Shown here one piece after another: positions 13,439 to 21,159 of a DNA stretch of 22,829 nt. The notes beneath the pieces were generated by a model, which worked only from the letters and a program-made list of their open reading frames with translations, ran no database searches and was not told where the DNA came from. Source of the stretch: CAVRZR01 sp964354215 (GTDB taxonomy: Bacteria > Actinomycetota > Coriobacteriia > Anaerosomatales > CAVRZR01); NCBI GenBank assembly GCA_964354215.1, contig CAYGYT010000033.1:1-22829 (forward strand), in the 5' to 3' direction. Position 1 is the stretch's first letter, and the number at the start of each line of letters is the position of its first letter. The position numbers and the translations under genes are program-made.

Positions 13439-14281
13439 CTATCGCTTCGCCGAGAAGTACCGGGCGAGCGCGTCTGCGAGCGCAGGCATCGTTGATTCGG
13501 CGGCCTCAACGTCGGCGTCGAACCCACGCTTCCTGAGCGCCTCGGTCGTCACCGGGCCGATGCTCGCGACGACAAGCCGCTTCATGTGTGCACCCGCGTC
13601 GAGGCCAACCTTGTCGAGCAGCGCGATGAAGTTGCGTACCGTCGAGCCGCTTGTGAAGGTGACGGCATCGACGCTCCCCTTCCGGATACGGTCGAGAACA
13701 TCCAGGTCCGGCTCGGCGGGAACGGTGCGATAGACGGGAACTACGTCGACCTCGCACCCGAGTTCGCGGAGCGTCTCCGGCAGAATCTCGCGCGCCTCAA
13801 GGGCTCGTGGGATGAGAACGCGCCGGCCGTGGCACACATCGGCGTCGCGAAACGCCTCGATAAGTCCCTCGGCGCGGAAGTCGCGCGGGACAAGGTCGAC
13901 GGTCACGCCGGCAGACTGAAGCCTGGAAGCCGTGGCCGAGCCCACCGCGGCCACGTTCACGCCCGACGAGGCGAGGCGCTCGGCCGGATCGAGTCCGTGC
14001 TCGCGCACGCGGGTGAGGAAGCGGTCGACCCCGTTCGATGACGTCAGCACGACCCAGTCGTAGTCCGACAGATGCGCGATCGCGATGTCGACCTGTCCCC
14101 AGTCCTCGGGCTCGACAATGGCTATCACCGGCAGAGCGAGCACGTCGGCGCCTAGTTCCTCGAGCGGCTCCACCAATGCGGCAGCCTGCTCCCGAGTTCG
14201 CGTCACGATGACCGAGCGCCCAGCGAGCGGGCCTTCGGTGCCGCGGGAACCGGGGATGCCCGATGCAGGAGTGTCCCCCAT
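13439..14281 (-). CDS. hemD: Uroporphyrinogen-III synthase
   Basis: HemD cyclises hydroxymethylbilane with inversion of ring D to uroporphyrinogen III, the branch point to siroheme and heme. The 280-residue protein shows the two-domain pattern of this poorly conserved family: LAGRSVIVTRTREQAAAL at 19-36, YDWVVLTSSNGVDRFL (about 93-108), VAAVGSATASRLQSAGV, and in the second half AVTFTSGSTVRNFIAL followed by VASIGPVTTEALRKRG. The first 18 residues are Gly/Pro/Ser-rich and dispensable-looking. The ATG has GGGAGGAGGAG upstream. It follows hemC by 67 bases and ends the hemA-hemC-hemD unit at the bidirectional hairpin. It is not fused to a CobA methyltransferase, so that step must be encoded elsewhere. 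Confidence 0.94.
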   Translation of the reverse strand: MGDTPASGIPGSRGTEGPLAGRSVIVTRTREQAAALVEPLEELGADVLALPVIAIVEPEDWGQVDIAIAHLSDYDWVVLTSSNGVDRFLTRVREHGLDPAERLASSGVNVAAVGSATASRLQSAGVTVDLVPRDFRAEGLIEAFRDADVCHGRRVLIPRALEAREILPETLRELGCEVDVVPVYRTVPAEPDLDVLDRIRKGSVDAVTFTSGSTVRNFIALLDKVGLDAGAHMKRLVVASIGPVTTEALRKRGFDADVEAAESTMPALADALARYFSAKR

Positions 14282-14348
14282 GGCTCCTCCTCCCGAGTAC
14301 GCTCGAAGTACACCGCTGACCAGCGTGCAGAGAGCTCGGATGCTTTGG

Positions 14349-15308
14349 CTAGGTCTTGAGCAGCCCGTCTACGTCGTCGGCGCCGCGGATCTCTTCGAGG
14401 ATCGCATGCGCACCCAGCGAGAGCAGGCGCTCTACCATGGCTTCTCCGAGCGCGACCGGCTCGCCGGCATCGCCGCAGAGCTGCTGTCGGACAATCTGCT
14501 TGCCGTCGACGGACCCGACCATCGCGTCCATCGTGAGCGTGCCCTCTTCGTAGCGCGCATACGCACCGATCGGCACCTGACAGCCGCCCTCGAGCTTGCG
14601 CATGACGACCCGCTCGGCAGTCACGCACTCCATAGTATCCGGGTGACCAATCTGCTCGCACACGTGGCGCATGAACTCGTCGTTCTCGCGAATCTCGATG
14701 CCGATGGCGCCCTGTCCCACCGCCGAGACCATCTGGTCGGTCGAGACGTAGTGCGTGATCCGGTCCGCCCAGCCCATGCGCGTGATGCCAGCGGCCGCGA
14801 GGATGACCGCGTCAAGTTCGCCGTTCTCGGCTTTGCGCATGCGCGTGTCGAGGTTGCCGCGGACGTCCACTATCTCGAGGTCGGGGCGAAGCGCCATGAC
14901 CTGCGAACGGCGGCGGAGCGACGACGTGCCGAGACGCCCGCCCTGCGGGAGCGTGTCGAAGTTGTAGCCCGCCCCCGAGACGATCGCATCCCGCGGGTCG
15001 ACGCGCTCGGGCATGGCGGCGATGTAGAGGCCTTCGGGAAGCTCGGTGGGCACGTCCTTCATCGAGTGCACCGCGAGGTCGACGGTCCCCGCTTCGAGTT
15101 CGACCTCGATCTCCTTGGTAAAGAGCCCCTTGCCGCCTACCTTGGCGAGCGGTACGTCGAGGATCTTGTCCCCCGTGGTCTTGATGATCTTGAGCGAGAC
15201 GGGCAGGCCGGTGATCTCCTCGAGCTTTCCCTGTATGTAGTTCGACTGCCAAAGGGCGAGCTTGCTGCCCCGGGTCCCGATGATGAGCTCAGATCGGCTA
15301 GCAGCCAC
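14349..15308 (-). CDS. hemC: Porphobilinogen deaminase (hydroxymethylbilane synthase)
   Basis: HemC polymerises four porphobilinogens on a dipyrromethane cofactor. All hallmarks are present in 319 residues: IIGTRGSKLALWQ at 9-21, the catalytic aspartate in HSMKDVPT (D85), GTSSLRRRSQ (127-136), RGNLDTRMRK (150-159) and the cofactor-bearing cysteine in LEGGCQVPIGAYA (C243). The GTG start overlaps the last codons of hemA by 11 bases, so translation is coupled. Length and motif spacing are normal. Confidence 0.97.
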   Translation of the reverse strand: MAASRSELIIGTRGSKLALWQSNYIQGKLEEITGLPVSLKIIKTTGDKILDVPLAKVGGKGLFTKEIEVELEAGTVDLAVHSMKDVPTELPEGLYIAAMPERVDPRDAIVSGAGYNFDTLPQGGRLGTSSLRRRSQVMALRPDLEIVDVRGNLDTRMRKAENGELDAVILAAAGITRMGWADRITHYVSTDQMVSAVGQGAIGIEIRENDEFMRHVCEQIGHPDTMECVTAERVVMRKLEGGCQVPIGAYARYEEGTLTMDAMVGSVDGKQIVRQQLCGDAGEPVALGEAMVERLLSLGAHAILEEIRGADDVDGLLKT

Positions 15309-16671
15309 GCACGTCCCCCGTCTCCTGTGTGCCGAGATCCATGTCCTTCGAGCCGAGGTCCTTGCCCTTGCCGAGGAGGGTGCGCAGCAGCCCCGAGCGC
15401 TCCCGTGCCTCTACCGCATCGAGTCCGTAGAGGAAACGCGCCGCCTCGACGTACTGGTAGCCGTCCTTCGCCGACTGCTTCAGGCGGTCCGTCGGATCGT
15501 GCAGCATCTTGTTCACGATCGCCGAAGTGAGCGCGTCGATGGTGCGCAGCTCCTTCTCGGACAGGGAGCCGAGGTGCTTCATCGCCTTCTCGAGCTCGGC
15601 CTGTCGCACCTGCTCGGCTTTCGCCCGGATCGCTGCGACCGTGGGCACGACCTCCATGGACTCGGCCCAGCGCTCGAACTCGCCGAGCTCCTCCTCGATG
15701 ATGATCTCGGCACGCTGCGCTTCGCGCATACGCTCCTCGAGGTTCTGTTCCACCACGCCGCTCAGGTCATCGATGTCGTAGAGAAAGACGTCGCGGACCT
15801 CGTTGACTGCCGGTTCGACGTCACGCGGCACGGCGATGTCGATGAAGAACAGTGGCCGCCCTTTTCGGTGTCGCATCGCCTGCGTGACGCGGTCCTTCGT
15901 GATGACGTGGTGAGTCGCGGCGGTCGACGAGATGACGATATCGGCCTCGGCCATGCGCTCGAACAGGTCCTCGTAGCGGATGGCCTCGCCCGAGAACTTC
16001 TCGGCGAGCTCTGCAGCTCGCTCGTAGGTCCGGTTCGCGACGAGCACGTTGCGCACGCCGTTCGATACGAGGTGTTTCGCCGTGAGTTCGCTCATCTTGC
16101 CCGCGCCGAGAACGAGGATCGTGCGTCCGTCAAGCGTCTCGAAGACCCGCTTCGCAAGCTCGACGGCGGCATACGAGATCGAGACGGCGTTCTCACCGAT
16201 CTCTGTCTCCGAACGCACGCGTTTGCCCACCTCGAAGCTCTGACGGAAGAGCTTGTTAAAGACGCGCGAGCACGCGCCGTTCGTGAAGGAGTGCTCGTAG
16301 GCCTCTTTGATCTGGCCGAGGATCTGTGCCTCGCCAACGACCATCGAGTCGAGCGACGCCACAACGCGGAAGAGATGCCGGACAACGGCCTCGCCGTCGA
16401 GCATATAGAGATACCGGACGAGCTCGTGGCGATTGAGGCCGTGATAGTCGGCCATGAAGTCGATGACCGCGCCCGAACCGTCGGACTCGGGGGCGGTGAC
16501 CGCGTAGATCTCCGTGCGGTTGCACGTTGAGACCACAACGGCTTCGGCGACGTGCGGGGAGGACGTGAGAAGCGCGAGCGCCTCCTCCTGCCGATGAGCC
16601 GGGAAGGTGAGCTTCTCCCGAATCTCGACCGGGGCGGTCTTGTGGCTCAAGCCGACCAGCGTCAGGTGCAT
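15298..16671 (-). CDS. hemA: Glutamyl-tRNA reductase
   Basis: HemA reduces glutamyl-tRNA(Glu) to glutamate-1-semialdehyde with NADPH, the first committed step of the C5 route to tetrapyrroles. The 457-residue protein has the catalytic cysteine in VVSTCNRTEIYAV (C50), the SLDSMVVGEAQILGQIK motif (106-122), the Rossmann loop LVLGAGKMSE (186-195) and a C-terminal helical dimerisation domain ending near residue 425. About 30 further residues are charged and variable (GKGKDLGSKDMDLGTQ). The ATG has GAGGCGAG upstream. A 260-base leader/spacer with symmetric elements precedes it. Use of this enzyme excludes a need for the ALA synthase (C4) pathway. Confidence 0.97.
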   Translation of the reverse strand: MHLTLVGLSHKTAPVEIREKLTFPAHRQEEALALLTSSPHVAEAVVVSTCNRTEIYAVTAPESDGSGAVIDFMADYHGLNRHELVRYLYMLDGEAVVRHLFRVVASLDSMVVGEAQILGQIKEAYEHSFTNGACSRVFNKLFRQSFEVGKRVRSETEIGENAVSISYAAVELAKRVFETLDGRTILVLGAGKMSELTAKHLVSNGVRNVLVANRTYERAAELAEKFSGEAIRYEDLFERMAEADIVISSTAATHHVITKDRVTQAMRHRKGRPLFFIDIAVPRDVEPAVNEVRDVFLYDIDDLSGVVEQNLEERMREAQRAEIIIEEELGEFERWAESMEVVPTVAAIRAKAEQVRQAELEKAMKHLGSLSEKELRTIDALTSAIVNKMLHDPTDRLKQSAKDGYQYVEAARFLYGLDAVEARERSGLLRTLLGKGKDLGSKDMDLGTQETGDVRGC

Positions 16672-16720
16672 TTTGTCAGTCTCGCCTCAGCACGCCGTAG
16701 CGGTTGTCGGTAGATAGGGA

Positions 16721-16774
16721 CGCCCTCGCCGGAGCGGTGCGTTGTTGTTCAGGCAAGCAGGCCCGGCGAGGGCG
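16721..16774 (-). repeat. Perfect 12-bp inverted repeat in the hemA leader
   Basis: CGCCCTCGCCGG (16721-16732) and CCGGCGAGGGCG (16763-16774) are exact inverted copies with a 30-base loop. The structure lies about 50-100 bases upstream of the hemA start and just downstream of the candidate promoter, so it would form at the 5' end of the mRNA. The loop contains the word GTTCAGGCA. It has no following T-run. Confidence 0.7.
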
Positions 16775-16820
16775 GTATTCGCGCACATATCTATACGCAC
16801 CTTCTGCTTCATGCCTGAAC
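16747..16820. promoter_or_regulatory. Candidate operator pair flanking the hemA promoter
   Basis: GTTCAGGCA at 16747-16755 on the plus strand recurs inverted as TGCCTGAAC at 16812-16820. Each copy is followed on its own strand by AGCAG, directly in one and after three bases in the other. One copy overlaps the candidate -35 and the other lies in the leader hairpin loop. The arrangement fits a repressor or activator that binds both sides of the promoter; no binding protein can be named. Confidence 0.4.
16790..16819 (-). promoter_or_regulatory. Candidate promoter of hemA-hemC-hemD
   Basis: TTCAGG (16814-16819) and TATAGA (16790-16795) are 18 bases apart on the minus strand in the only AT-rich stretch of this block. 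Neither box is perfect. The -10 is embedded in TATAGATAT, flanked by direct copies of GTGCG. Confidence 0.4.
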
Positions 16821-16837
16821 GCTTCAATTCTACCACC

Positions 16838-16854
16838 AAAAGGCCCTTCAGGGC
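16838..16854 (-). terminator. Weak intrinsic terminator candidate after the SDR gene
   Basis: On the minus strand GCCC-TGAA-GGGC is followed by CTTTT, about 80 bases after the SDR stop. The stem is only four base pairs. It could partly separate the ccm unit from hemACD. Confidence 0.3.
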
Positions 16855-16931
16855 AATTAAGATTCACGGAATAACAGCAGGTAGCAAGCGATTTCGGTGC
16901 CATCAGCCACGCTCCTCGGGCGTCGCGGCGC

Positions 16932-17756
16932 TCAGTCGAGTCCTCGCTCCCTGCGTGACTTGCGGATATCCCCGTCCACGATCCAGAACCAGAGCTCCGG
17001 CCACAGCCCCTTGAGCCGGAGTGCGAGCCGACTCGGGAAGCCTGGGATGATGTAGTACTTGTTCTTCTCGACGCCTTTGATGATTGTCTCCGCGACAAAC
17101 TCCGACGGGATGGGCCTGGTAATGGAGGCGCTCTTCTCCGTCTCGGGCGGGCGGAGCGTCTTTTCGTGCGCGAGTCCCGGCGTATCGGTGTCCGGCGGAC
17201 ACACGACGCTCACCCGGACGCCGTGAGGCTTCATCTCAAAGCGAAGCGCCTCGGTGAAGCCCATGACAGCGAACTTCGCCGACGAGTATCCGGTGTACCC
17301 GTAGAGACTCATGAACCCTCCCGCCGAGGAGACGTTCACGATGTGTCCTCGCTTGCGCTCGACCATCATCGGCGCGACGGCGCGACAGGGGTTCACCACG
17401 CTGTCGAAGCCGTGCATGATGTTGCGGTCGAACTCCTCGGGAGACATGTCCGTAAACTCCCCGGGGATGATGACGCCGGCAGAGTTCACGAGTACATCGG
17501 GCTCGAAGCCGTCGGAGATGAGGTGGTCGATGGCGGCCTTCGCCTCGTGCCAGTCGGAGAGGTCGGCGCTTGCCCAAGCGAACCTCTGGTCGTTGGTCTT
17601 CGCTACGTGACGGATCGCTTCCTCGGCGGCCTCCAACCTCGTCAGATCGCGCGCGACGATCGCGACGTTCGCCCCTCGGCCCGCGAACGCCTTCGCAGTC
17701 GCCAATCCGATGCCGCTGCTCCCGCCTGTGACGATGACGTTCTTGCCTTCGAACAC
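16932..17756 (-). CDS. SDR family oxidoreductase, 3-ketosphinganine-reductase-like
   Basis: This is a 274-residue classical short-chain dehydrogenase. The NAD(P)-binding motif TGGSSGIG (10-17) is followed by VARDLTRLE, which suggests NADPH preference by its arginine. VLVNSAGVI (89-97), the catalytic serine pair in NVSSAGG (143-144) and Y157-x3-K161 are intact. The segment VVCPPDTDTPGLAHE then KTLRPPETE is characteristic of 3-ketodihydrosphingosine reductases (KDSR-like), and the C-terminal region, SRLALRLKGLWPELWFWIVD, may associate with membrane. The GTG start directly follows the stop of the precorrin dehydrogenase gene (TAGGTG), so the two are translationally coupled. A lipid substrate is suggested by family resemblance only; its role in a heme/cytochrome cluster is unclear. 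Confidence 0.85.
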   Translation of the reverse strand: MFEGKNVIVTGGSSGIGLATAKAFAGRGANVAIVARDLTRLEAAEEAIRHVAKTNDQRFAWASADLSDWHEAKAAIDHLISDGFEPDVLVNSAGVIIPGEFTDMSPEEFDRNIMHGFDSVVNPCRAVAPMMVERKRGHIVNVSSAGGFMSLYGYTGYSSAKFAVMGFTEALRFEMKPHGVRVSVVCPPDTDTPGLAHEKTLRPPETEKSASITRPIPSEFVAETIIKGVEKNKYYIIPGFPSRLALRLKGLWPELWFWIVDGDIRKSRRERGLD

Positions 17757-18515
17757 CTACGCCGACGCTCCTTCGCTTGGACTCGCGGCATCCTGCACGT
17801 CCGGCGTGTCTGCGGTTGGTGCTTCGTCCGGCGCTTCGGCGACCGGCGCTTCGGGCGGCTCTTGGACCAACGCGAGCTCCTCTGGCGCGTACTCCTCGAA
17901 GAGCGCCTCGGCATCGGGCGCGTGGCCGTCGCGAATCTGATCGAGCAGGTCCGACGCGGCAAGTGACTCGAGGACCGCGCGGTGGTCCGCTGTCGGCATC
18001 CGTTGCACGAGCAGGCCCCTCAGCTCGCCGAGAAGCGACACGTACGCGGCCCACTCCTCGCCGAACTCGTCCTGGAGGCGCGCGCGGATCTGCTTGGCGA
18101 CCGCCGGCGCCAAGCCAGCGGTCGAGATCGCAATCTGTAGCGCACCGCGGCGGACGACGCTCGGCGTGCTGAAGTTCGAGGAGTCCGGCGCGTCGAGAAT
18201 GCTCACGAGACAGCCGCGCTCCTCGGCCTCGGCGAACACGGCGCGCCGAACCTCGTCGGCAGGCTCGACGCAGATGGTCACGAACGCCCCGGCAAGATCT
18301 CCGCGCTCGTAGGCGCGACGCTCGATCGTGAGCAGGCCATCCGTCTCGGCTTCTATCAGCCCTGGCGTGGGATCCGGCGCGATCACAGCGACATCCGCGC
18401 CGTGCTTGAGCAGACCGCGTGCTTTGCGCTCGCCGGCAGAGCCGCCCCCTACGACGATCGCAAGGCGGTTGCGTAGGTCGAGGAAGACGGGGTACGCGGA
18501 TGAGGTGTGCGACAT
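17757..18515 (-). CDS. Precorrin-2 dehydrogenase/sirohydrochlorin ferrochelatase (Met8/CysG-N type)
   Basis: The enzyme oxidises precorrin-2 with NAD+ to sirohydrochlorin and may insert iron to give siroheme. Of the 252 residues, 1-190 match the family: YPVFLDLRNRLAIVVGGGSA then GERKARGLL (NAD-binding), FVTICVEPADEVRRAVFAEA, ILDAPDSSNFSTPSVVRRGA (with the conserved acidic residue near D108), and IAISTAGLAPAVAKQIR. Residues 195-252 are an acidic Ala/Pro/Glu-rich tail not expected for the family. The ATG start at 18515 is chosen where homology begins; the frame is open further upstream but that part lies antisense to the CcsA/HemX-like coding frame in composition. It sits 11 bases after that gene. 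In this genome it supports siroheme as a heme precursor. Confidence 0.88.
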   Translation of the reverse strand: MSHTSSAYPVFLDLRNRLAIVVGGGSAGERKARGLLKHGADVAVIAPDPTPGLIEAETDGLLTIERRAYERGDLAGAFVTICVEPADEVRRAVFAEAEERGCLVSILDAPDSSNFSTPSVVRRGALQIAISTAGLAPAVAKQIRARLQDEFGEEWAAYVSLLGELRGLLVQRMPTADHRAVLESLAASDLLDQIRDGHAPDAEALFEEYAPEELALVQEPPEAPVAEAPDEAPTADTPDVQDAASPSEGASA

Positions 18516-18526
18516 CGGCGAGGGCG

Positions 18527-19369
18527 CTAGATGCCGAAGATGTGGAAGCCGACGGGCACGGTGCGCGCGAGGATGGCAACCACGACCACCACCGCGAACC
18601 CGCCGAGCGAGAACCAGCACGCCGTGCGCGCCGAGATCTCTCGGCGGTACACGAGCAGCAAGTAGGTGCCGTAGATGACCCAGACGACGCCGGCGAGCAT
18701 GATGCGCGGGTCCTGCCACCAGCCGCTCACGTCCTTCTCGATCGCGCGGATGACGCCGAGGACGAGACCGACGGTGTAGGCCGGGTACGCGTACACGACC
18801 GCTCTGCGCGCGATCTTCTGGGTCTGCTCGAGAGACGGAAGCTTGCGGAAGATCGGAGTAGTCTTGCGCCGCTTGAGCTGGGTGTCTTGGATGAGGTAGA
18901 ACGCCGATGACGCCGCGCTCACGAGAAAGCCGACGTTGGCAAGGAAGATGAGTGCGACGTGGATGCCCACGCGCCAGCTCGCGAGCTGGTCCGCCTGCGC
19001 CTTGGTGAGCTCGGCCGCGCTCCCGCTGATGCCCATGAGCTGCGCGATCACGAGCAGGATGACGGCAAGAGGAATGAGGAACGTACCGTAGATCCGGACC
19101 CTGATGACGTGTTCCACGATGAAGTACACGAGCACGAGGACCCACGACGCGAGTACGAGCGAGTTGCCGCCCGTCATCTCCGTGCCGTCGGTCACGACCG
19201 AGTGAAGGCCGATCGAGGCGGTCTGACAGATGAACCCTGCTCCCACGGTGAACCGAGCCCACCACGCCGTGACAGGCCGTCTAAGCAGGAACTGGTACGC
19301 GTAGAGCACCGTCGCAACGATGTAGAGCGCGAGCGCGAACCAGCCAAGGACTACGGAGATCTGCTCCAC
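18527..19369 (-). CDS. CcsA/HemX-like cytochrome c assembly membrane protein
   Basis: This 280-residue protein has eight hydrophobic helices. It belongs to the cytochrome c assembly (CcmC/CcmF/CcsA/HemX) family. The region SGWWQDPRIMLAGVVWVIYG (215-234) is the equivalent of the tryptophan-rich heme-binding loop. Four histidines lie at helix ends (H56, H87, H137, H276), the usual placement for paired heme ligands. The GTG start follows the ccmD stop by six bases. In Bacillus, HemX lies beside hemA and lowers HemA levels, whereas CcsA handles heme in System II. Here it sits between System I ccm genes and the siroheme gene, with hemA nearby, so either heme handling or HemA control is possible. 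Confidence 0.82.
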   Translation of the reverse strand: MEQISVVLGWFALALYIVATVLYAYQFLLRRPVTAWWARFTVGAGFICQTASIGLHSVVTDGTEMTGGNSLVLASWVLVLVYFIVEHVIRVRIYGTFLIPLAVILLVIAQLMGISGSAAELTKAQADQLASWRVGIHVALIFLANVGFLVSAASSAFYLIQDTQLKRRKTTPIFRKLPSLEQTQKIARRAVVYAYPAYTVGLVLGVIRAIEKDVSGWWQDPRIMLAGVVWVIYGTYLLLVYRREISARTACWFSLGGFAVVVVVAILARTVPVGFHIFGI

Positions 19370-19375
19370 GACGGC

Positions 19376-19564
19376 CTACGCTCCGCCGCCTCGGCGCTCG
19401 ATCGCCGACTCGACGACCGCAAGCTCGCGCTCGACCTGCGTCACTCGGCGAAGCACCAGGAAGACGTAGCCGAACAGGCCGACCCAGAGCAGCGTGTAGG
19501 CGGCAAGCACGAACGGCGCGGCGTCGATGACCGTTTTGTAGATCTCCTGAAGCACGGGGTCCAT
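19376..19564 (-). CDS. ccmD: CcmD-like heme exporter subunit
   Basis: This protein has 62 residues, with one membrane helix at about 17-38 (LAAYTLLWVGLFGYVFLVLR) followed by a basic/amphipathic cytoplasmic segment (RRVTQVERELAVVESAIERR). This matches the CcmD pattern of a single helix preceded by 'aAYt/g' and followed by an Arg-rich helix. CcmD holds the heme-CcmE adduct to the CcmABC complex. The ATG has GAGGAG seven bases upstream and the gene directly follows ccmC, as in many ccm operons. The family is short and weakly conserved, so position carries much of the assignment. Confidence 0.75.
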   Translation of the reverse strand: MDPVLQEIYKTVIDAAPFVLAAYTLLWVGLFGYVFLVLRRVTQVERELAVVESAIERRGGGA

Positions 19565-19609
19565 GTGCGTCTCCTCATCTCCCGAGGCCCGCTACGGGCC
19601 GATCGGTCG

Positions 19610-20362
19610 TCAGCCTTCAAGAGCTGCCTTCACGGCGTCGAGCCGGTCCTTTAGGAACTCCTCGCGCAAACGCACCTGGTAGACCGACCACGCGAGCATG
19701 AGCATGCCGAACAACCCGATCAGGAACGACGCGAGCTGAACGCCGGTGAGTCCGCCCCCGCTGCGCAGCACCACAGGATGCACCGACGAGGGAACGATGC
19801 GCGTGATCAAGAACGAGATGGGCGCATCAATGAACGCGATGATGCCGAAGACGGCCGCGTAGGTAGCGCGCCGCTCCTCGTCCTCGATCGAGTTGCGGAG
19901 CACGAAGTACGCGATGACGAGCAGGGTCATGATGAAGTACGTCGTGAGCCTCGGCTCCCACACCCACCACTTGCCCCACTCGAAGCGCGTCCACAGATCG
20001 CCCGTGATGAGCGTGAGGATGACGAAGAGCAGCGTGACCTCGGTCGCGATCTTCGCCCGCGTGTCGTACTCCTTCTTCTTTGTCATGAGAAACCGCACGC
20101 CGTAGTAGGCCGTGAAGAAGAAGATGAGGAACGACGAGATTGCCACCGGCACGTGGAAGTAGAAGATCTTCTGCGAGAACAGGAGTTGATTCTCTACGAG
20201 CGTGCCGCCGATGACCCGCCCCTCGGACACCTGAGCGCCGAGCACGAGAGGCGCTACGAGGAACGCGAGCAGGAAATCGACGGTCGTCAGCACCGCGCCG
20301 ATGCCAAGCAGCGCGAAGATGAAGCCGTTGGACCTCCCGCGCGCCGCGCCTTCCGCTGCCAC
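19610..20362 (-). CDS. ccmC: Heme exporter membrane protein CcmC
   Basis: CcmC delivers heme to the chaperone CcmE in System I cytochrome c maturation. This 250-residue protein has six hydrophobic helices and the signature tryptophan-rich loop WGKWWVWEPRLT (129-140). The two external histidines that ligate heme are in KIFYFHVP (H70) and IVPSSVHPVV (H195). After the last helix there is a charged tail (REEFLKDRLDAVKAALEG). The GTG start has AGGAGG ten bases upstream and is 29 bases after ccmB. Confidence 0.95.
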   Translation of the reverse strand: MAAEGAARGRSNGFIFALLGIGAVLTTVDFLLAFLVAPLVLGAQVSEGRVIGGTLVENQLLFSQKIFYFHVPVAISSFLIFFFTAYYGVRFLMTKKKEYDTRAKIATEVTLLFVILTLITGDLWTRFEWGKWWVWEPRLTTYFIMTLLVIAYFVLRNSIEDEERRATYAAVFGIIAFIDAPISFLITRIVPSSVHPVVLRSGGGLTGVQLASFLIGLFGMLMLAWSVYQVRLREEFLKDRLDAVKAALEG

Positions 20363-20391
20363 GTCCGGCTACCTCCTCGAATGGGTGGGGC

Positions 20392-21159
20392 CTAGGCTCC
20401 GATGATGAATTCGTACAGGCCCCACGCTGCAAGAATCATTATCGCATCGTATCCCGCCGCGATGGCCATAGCTCTCCAGAAGACCTGCGCGTACTCGGGG
20501 GTACCGATGATGACCGCCGAGGTGGCAGCGACCGAAGCGTAGAGCAACGGGAACATGATCGGTACGAACAGCACCGCGAGGATGAAGTCCTTGCCCGTCG
20601 TGTTCACCGACATGGTTGCGAGAAGCGTGCCTACCCCGGCGATGCCGATCGAACCCACGAGTAGGGCGAGCGCGATCATCCATATGGGACCCTCGATGGG
20701 CTTGTCGGCGAGGAACATGAAGATGAAGACCGGGATCGTGATGACCTCGACGATGAACAGGAAGATGAAGTTGCCGACCGCCTTGCCAAAGAAGATGACC
20801 GGCCGGTCCACCGGGGCCAGGAGCAGAGCCTCCAGGCAGCCCTGGTCCTTCTCGTGCACGAGCGAGCGGTTCAGTCCGAGCATCGAGGTGAAGAGGAACG
20901 CGAGCCACAACAGGCCGCCGGCGATGAGCCGGACGTCGAAGCCGCTGCCGGCCTGCGAAAGAGCGACGTAGTAGACAACAAGCGTGAGCAGCGTGTAGAG
21001 GCCCATGGAAGTGAGCATCTCCTTGGTGCGCAGCTCCATGACGATGTCCTTCTTGAGGATCGCCTTGAACTGCACCCAGGAAGAGGGCTTCACGCTGGCC
21101 CGCGCCCCCGCACGTTCCGCGGCCGCATGTGCGGGAGTGGCGCCGCGGATCTCGCCCAC
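20392..21159 (-). CDS. ccmB: Heme exporter permease CcmB
   Basis: This is a 255-residue ABC permease with six helices. KDIVMELRTKEMLTSMGLYT is the standard CcmB opening, followed by the conserved LVHEKDQGCLEALLLAPVDR (105-124), which contacts the ATPase, and by GTLLATMSVNTTGKDFILAV then LFVPIMFPLLYA. CcmB forms CcmA2B2 with CcmA, and that complex releases heme-loaded CcmE. The start GTG directly abuts the ccmA stop (TAGGTG), so translation is coupled. The 25-residue N-terminal extension is Ala-rich. Confidence 0.95.
   Translation of the reverse strand: MGEIRGATPAHAAAERAGARASVKPSSWVQFKAILKKDIVMELRTKEMLTSMGLYTLLTLVVYYVALSQAGSGFDVRLIAGGLLWLAFLFTSMLGLNRSLVHEKDQGCLEALLLAPVDRPVIFFGKAVGNFIFLFIVEVITIPVFIFMFLADKPIEGPIWMIALALLVGSIGIAGVGTLLATMSVNTTGKDFILAVLFVPIMFPLLYASVAATSAVIIGTPEYAQVFWRAMAIAAGYDAIMILAAWGLYEFIIGA

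Noticed and set aside
14085..15530. Long plus-strand open frame opposite hemC and hemD
   Set aside because: It spans two confidently assigned genes in antisense and has no ribosome site or family motif.
16672..16931. T-box or cobalamin riboswitch upstream of hemA
   Set aside because: No T-box bulge sequence or B12-box was recognised; only the inverted repeats are clear.
18516..19265. Upstream extension of the precorrin-2 dehydrogenase frame
   Set aside because: The frame is open but overlaps the CcsA/HemX-like gene and reads Arg/His-rich; family similarity begins at 18515.
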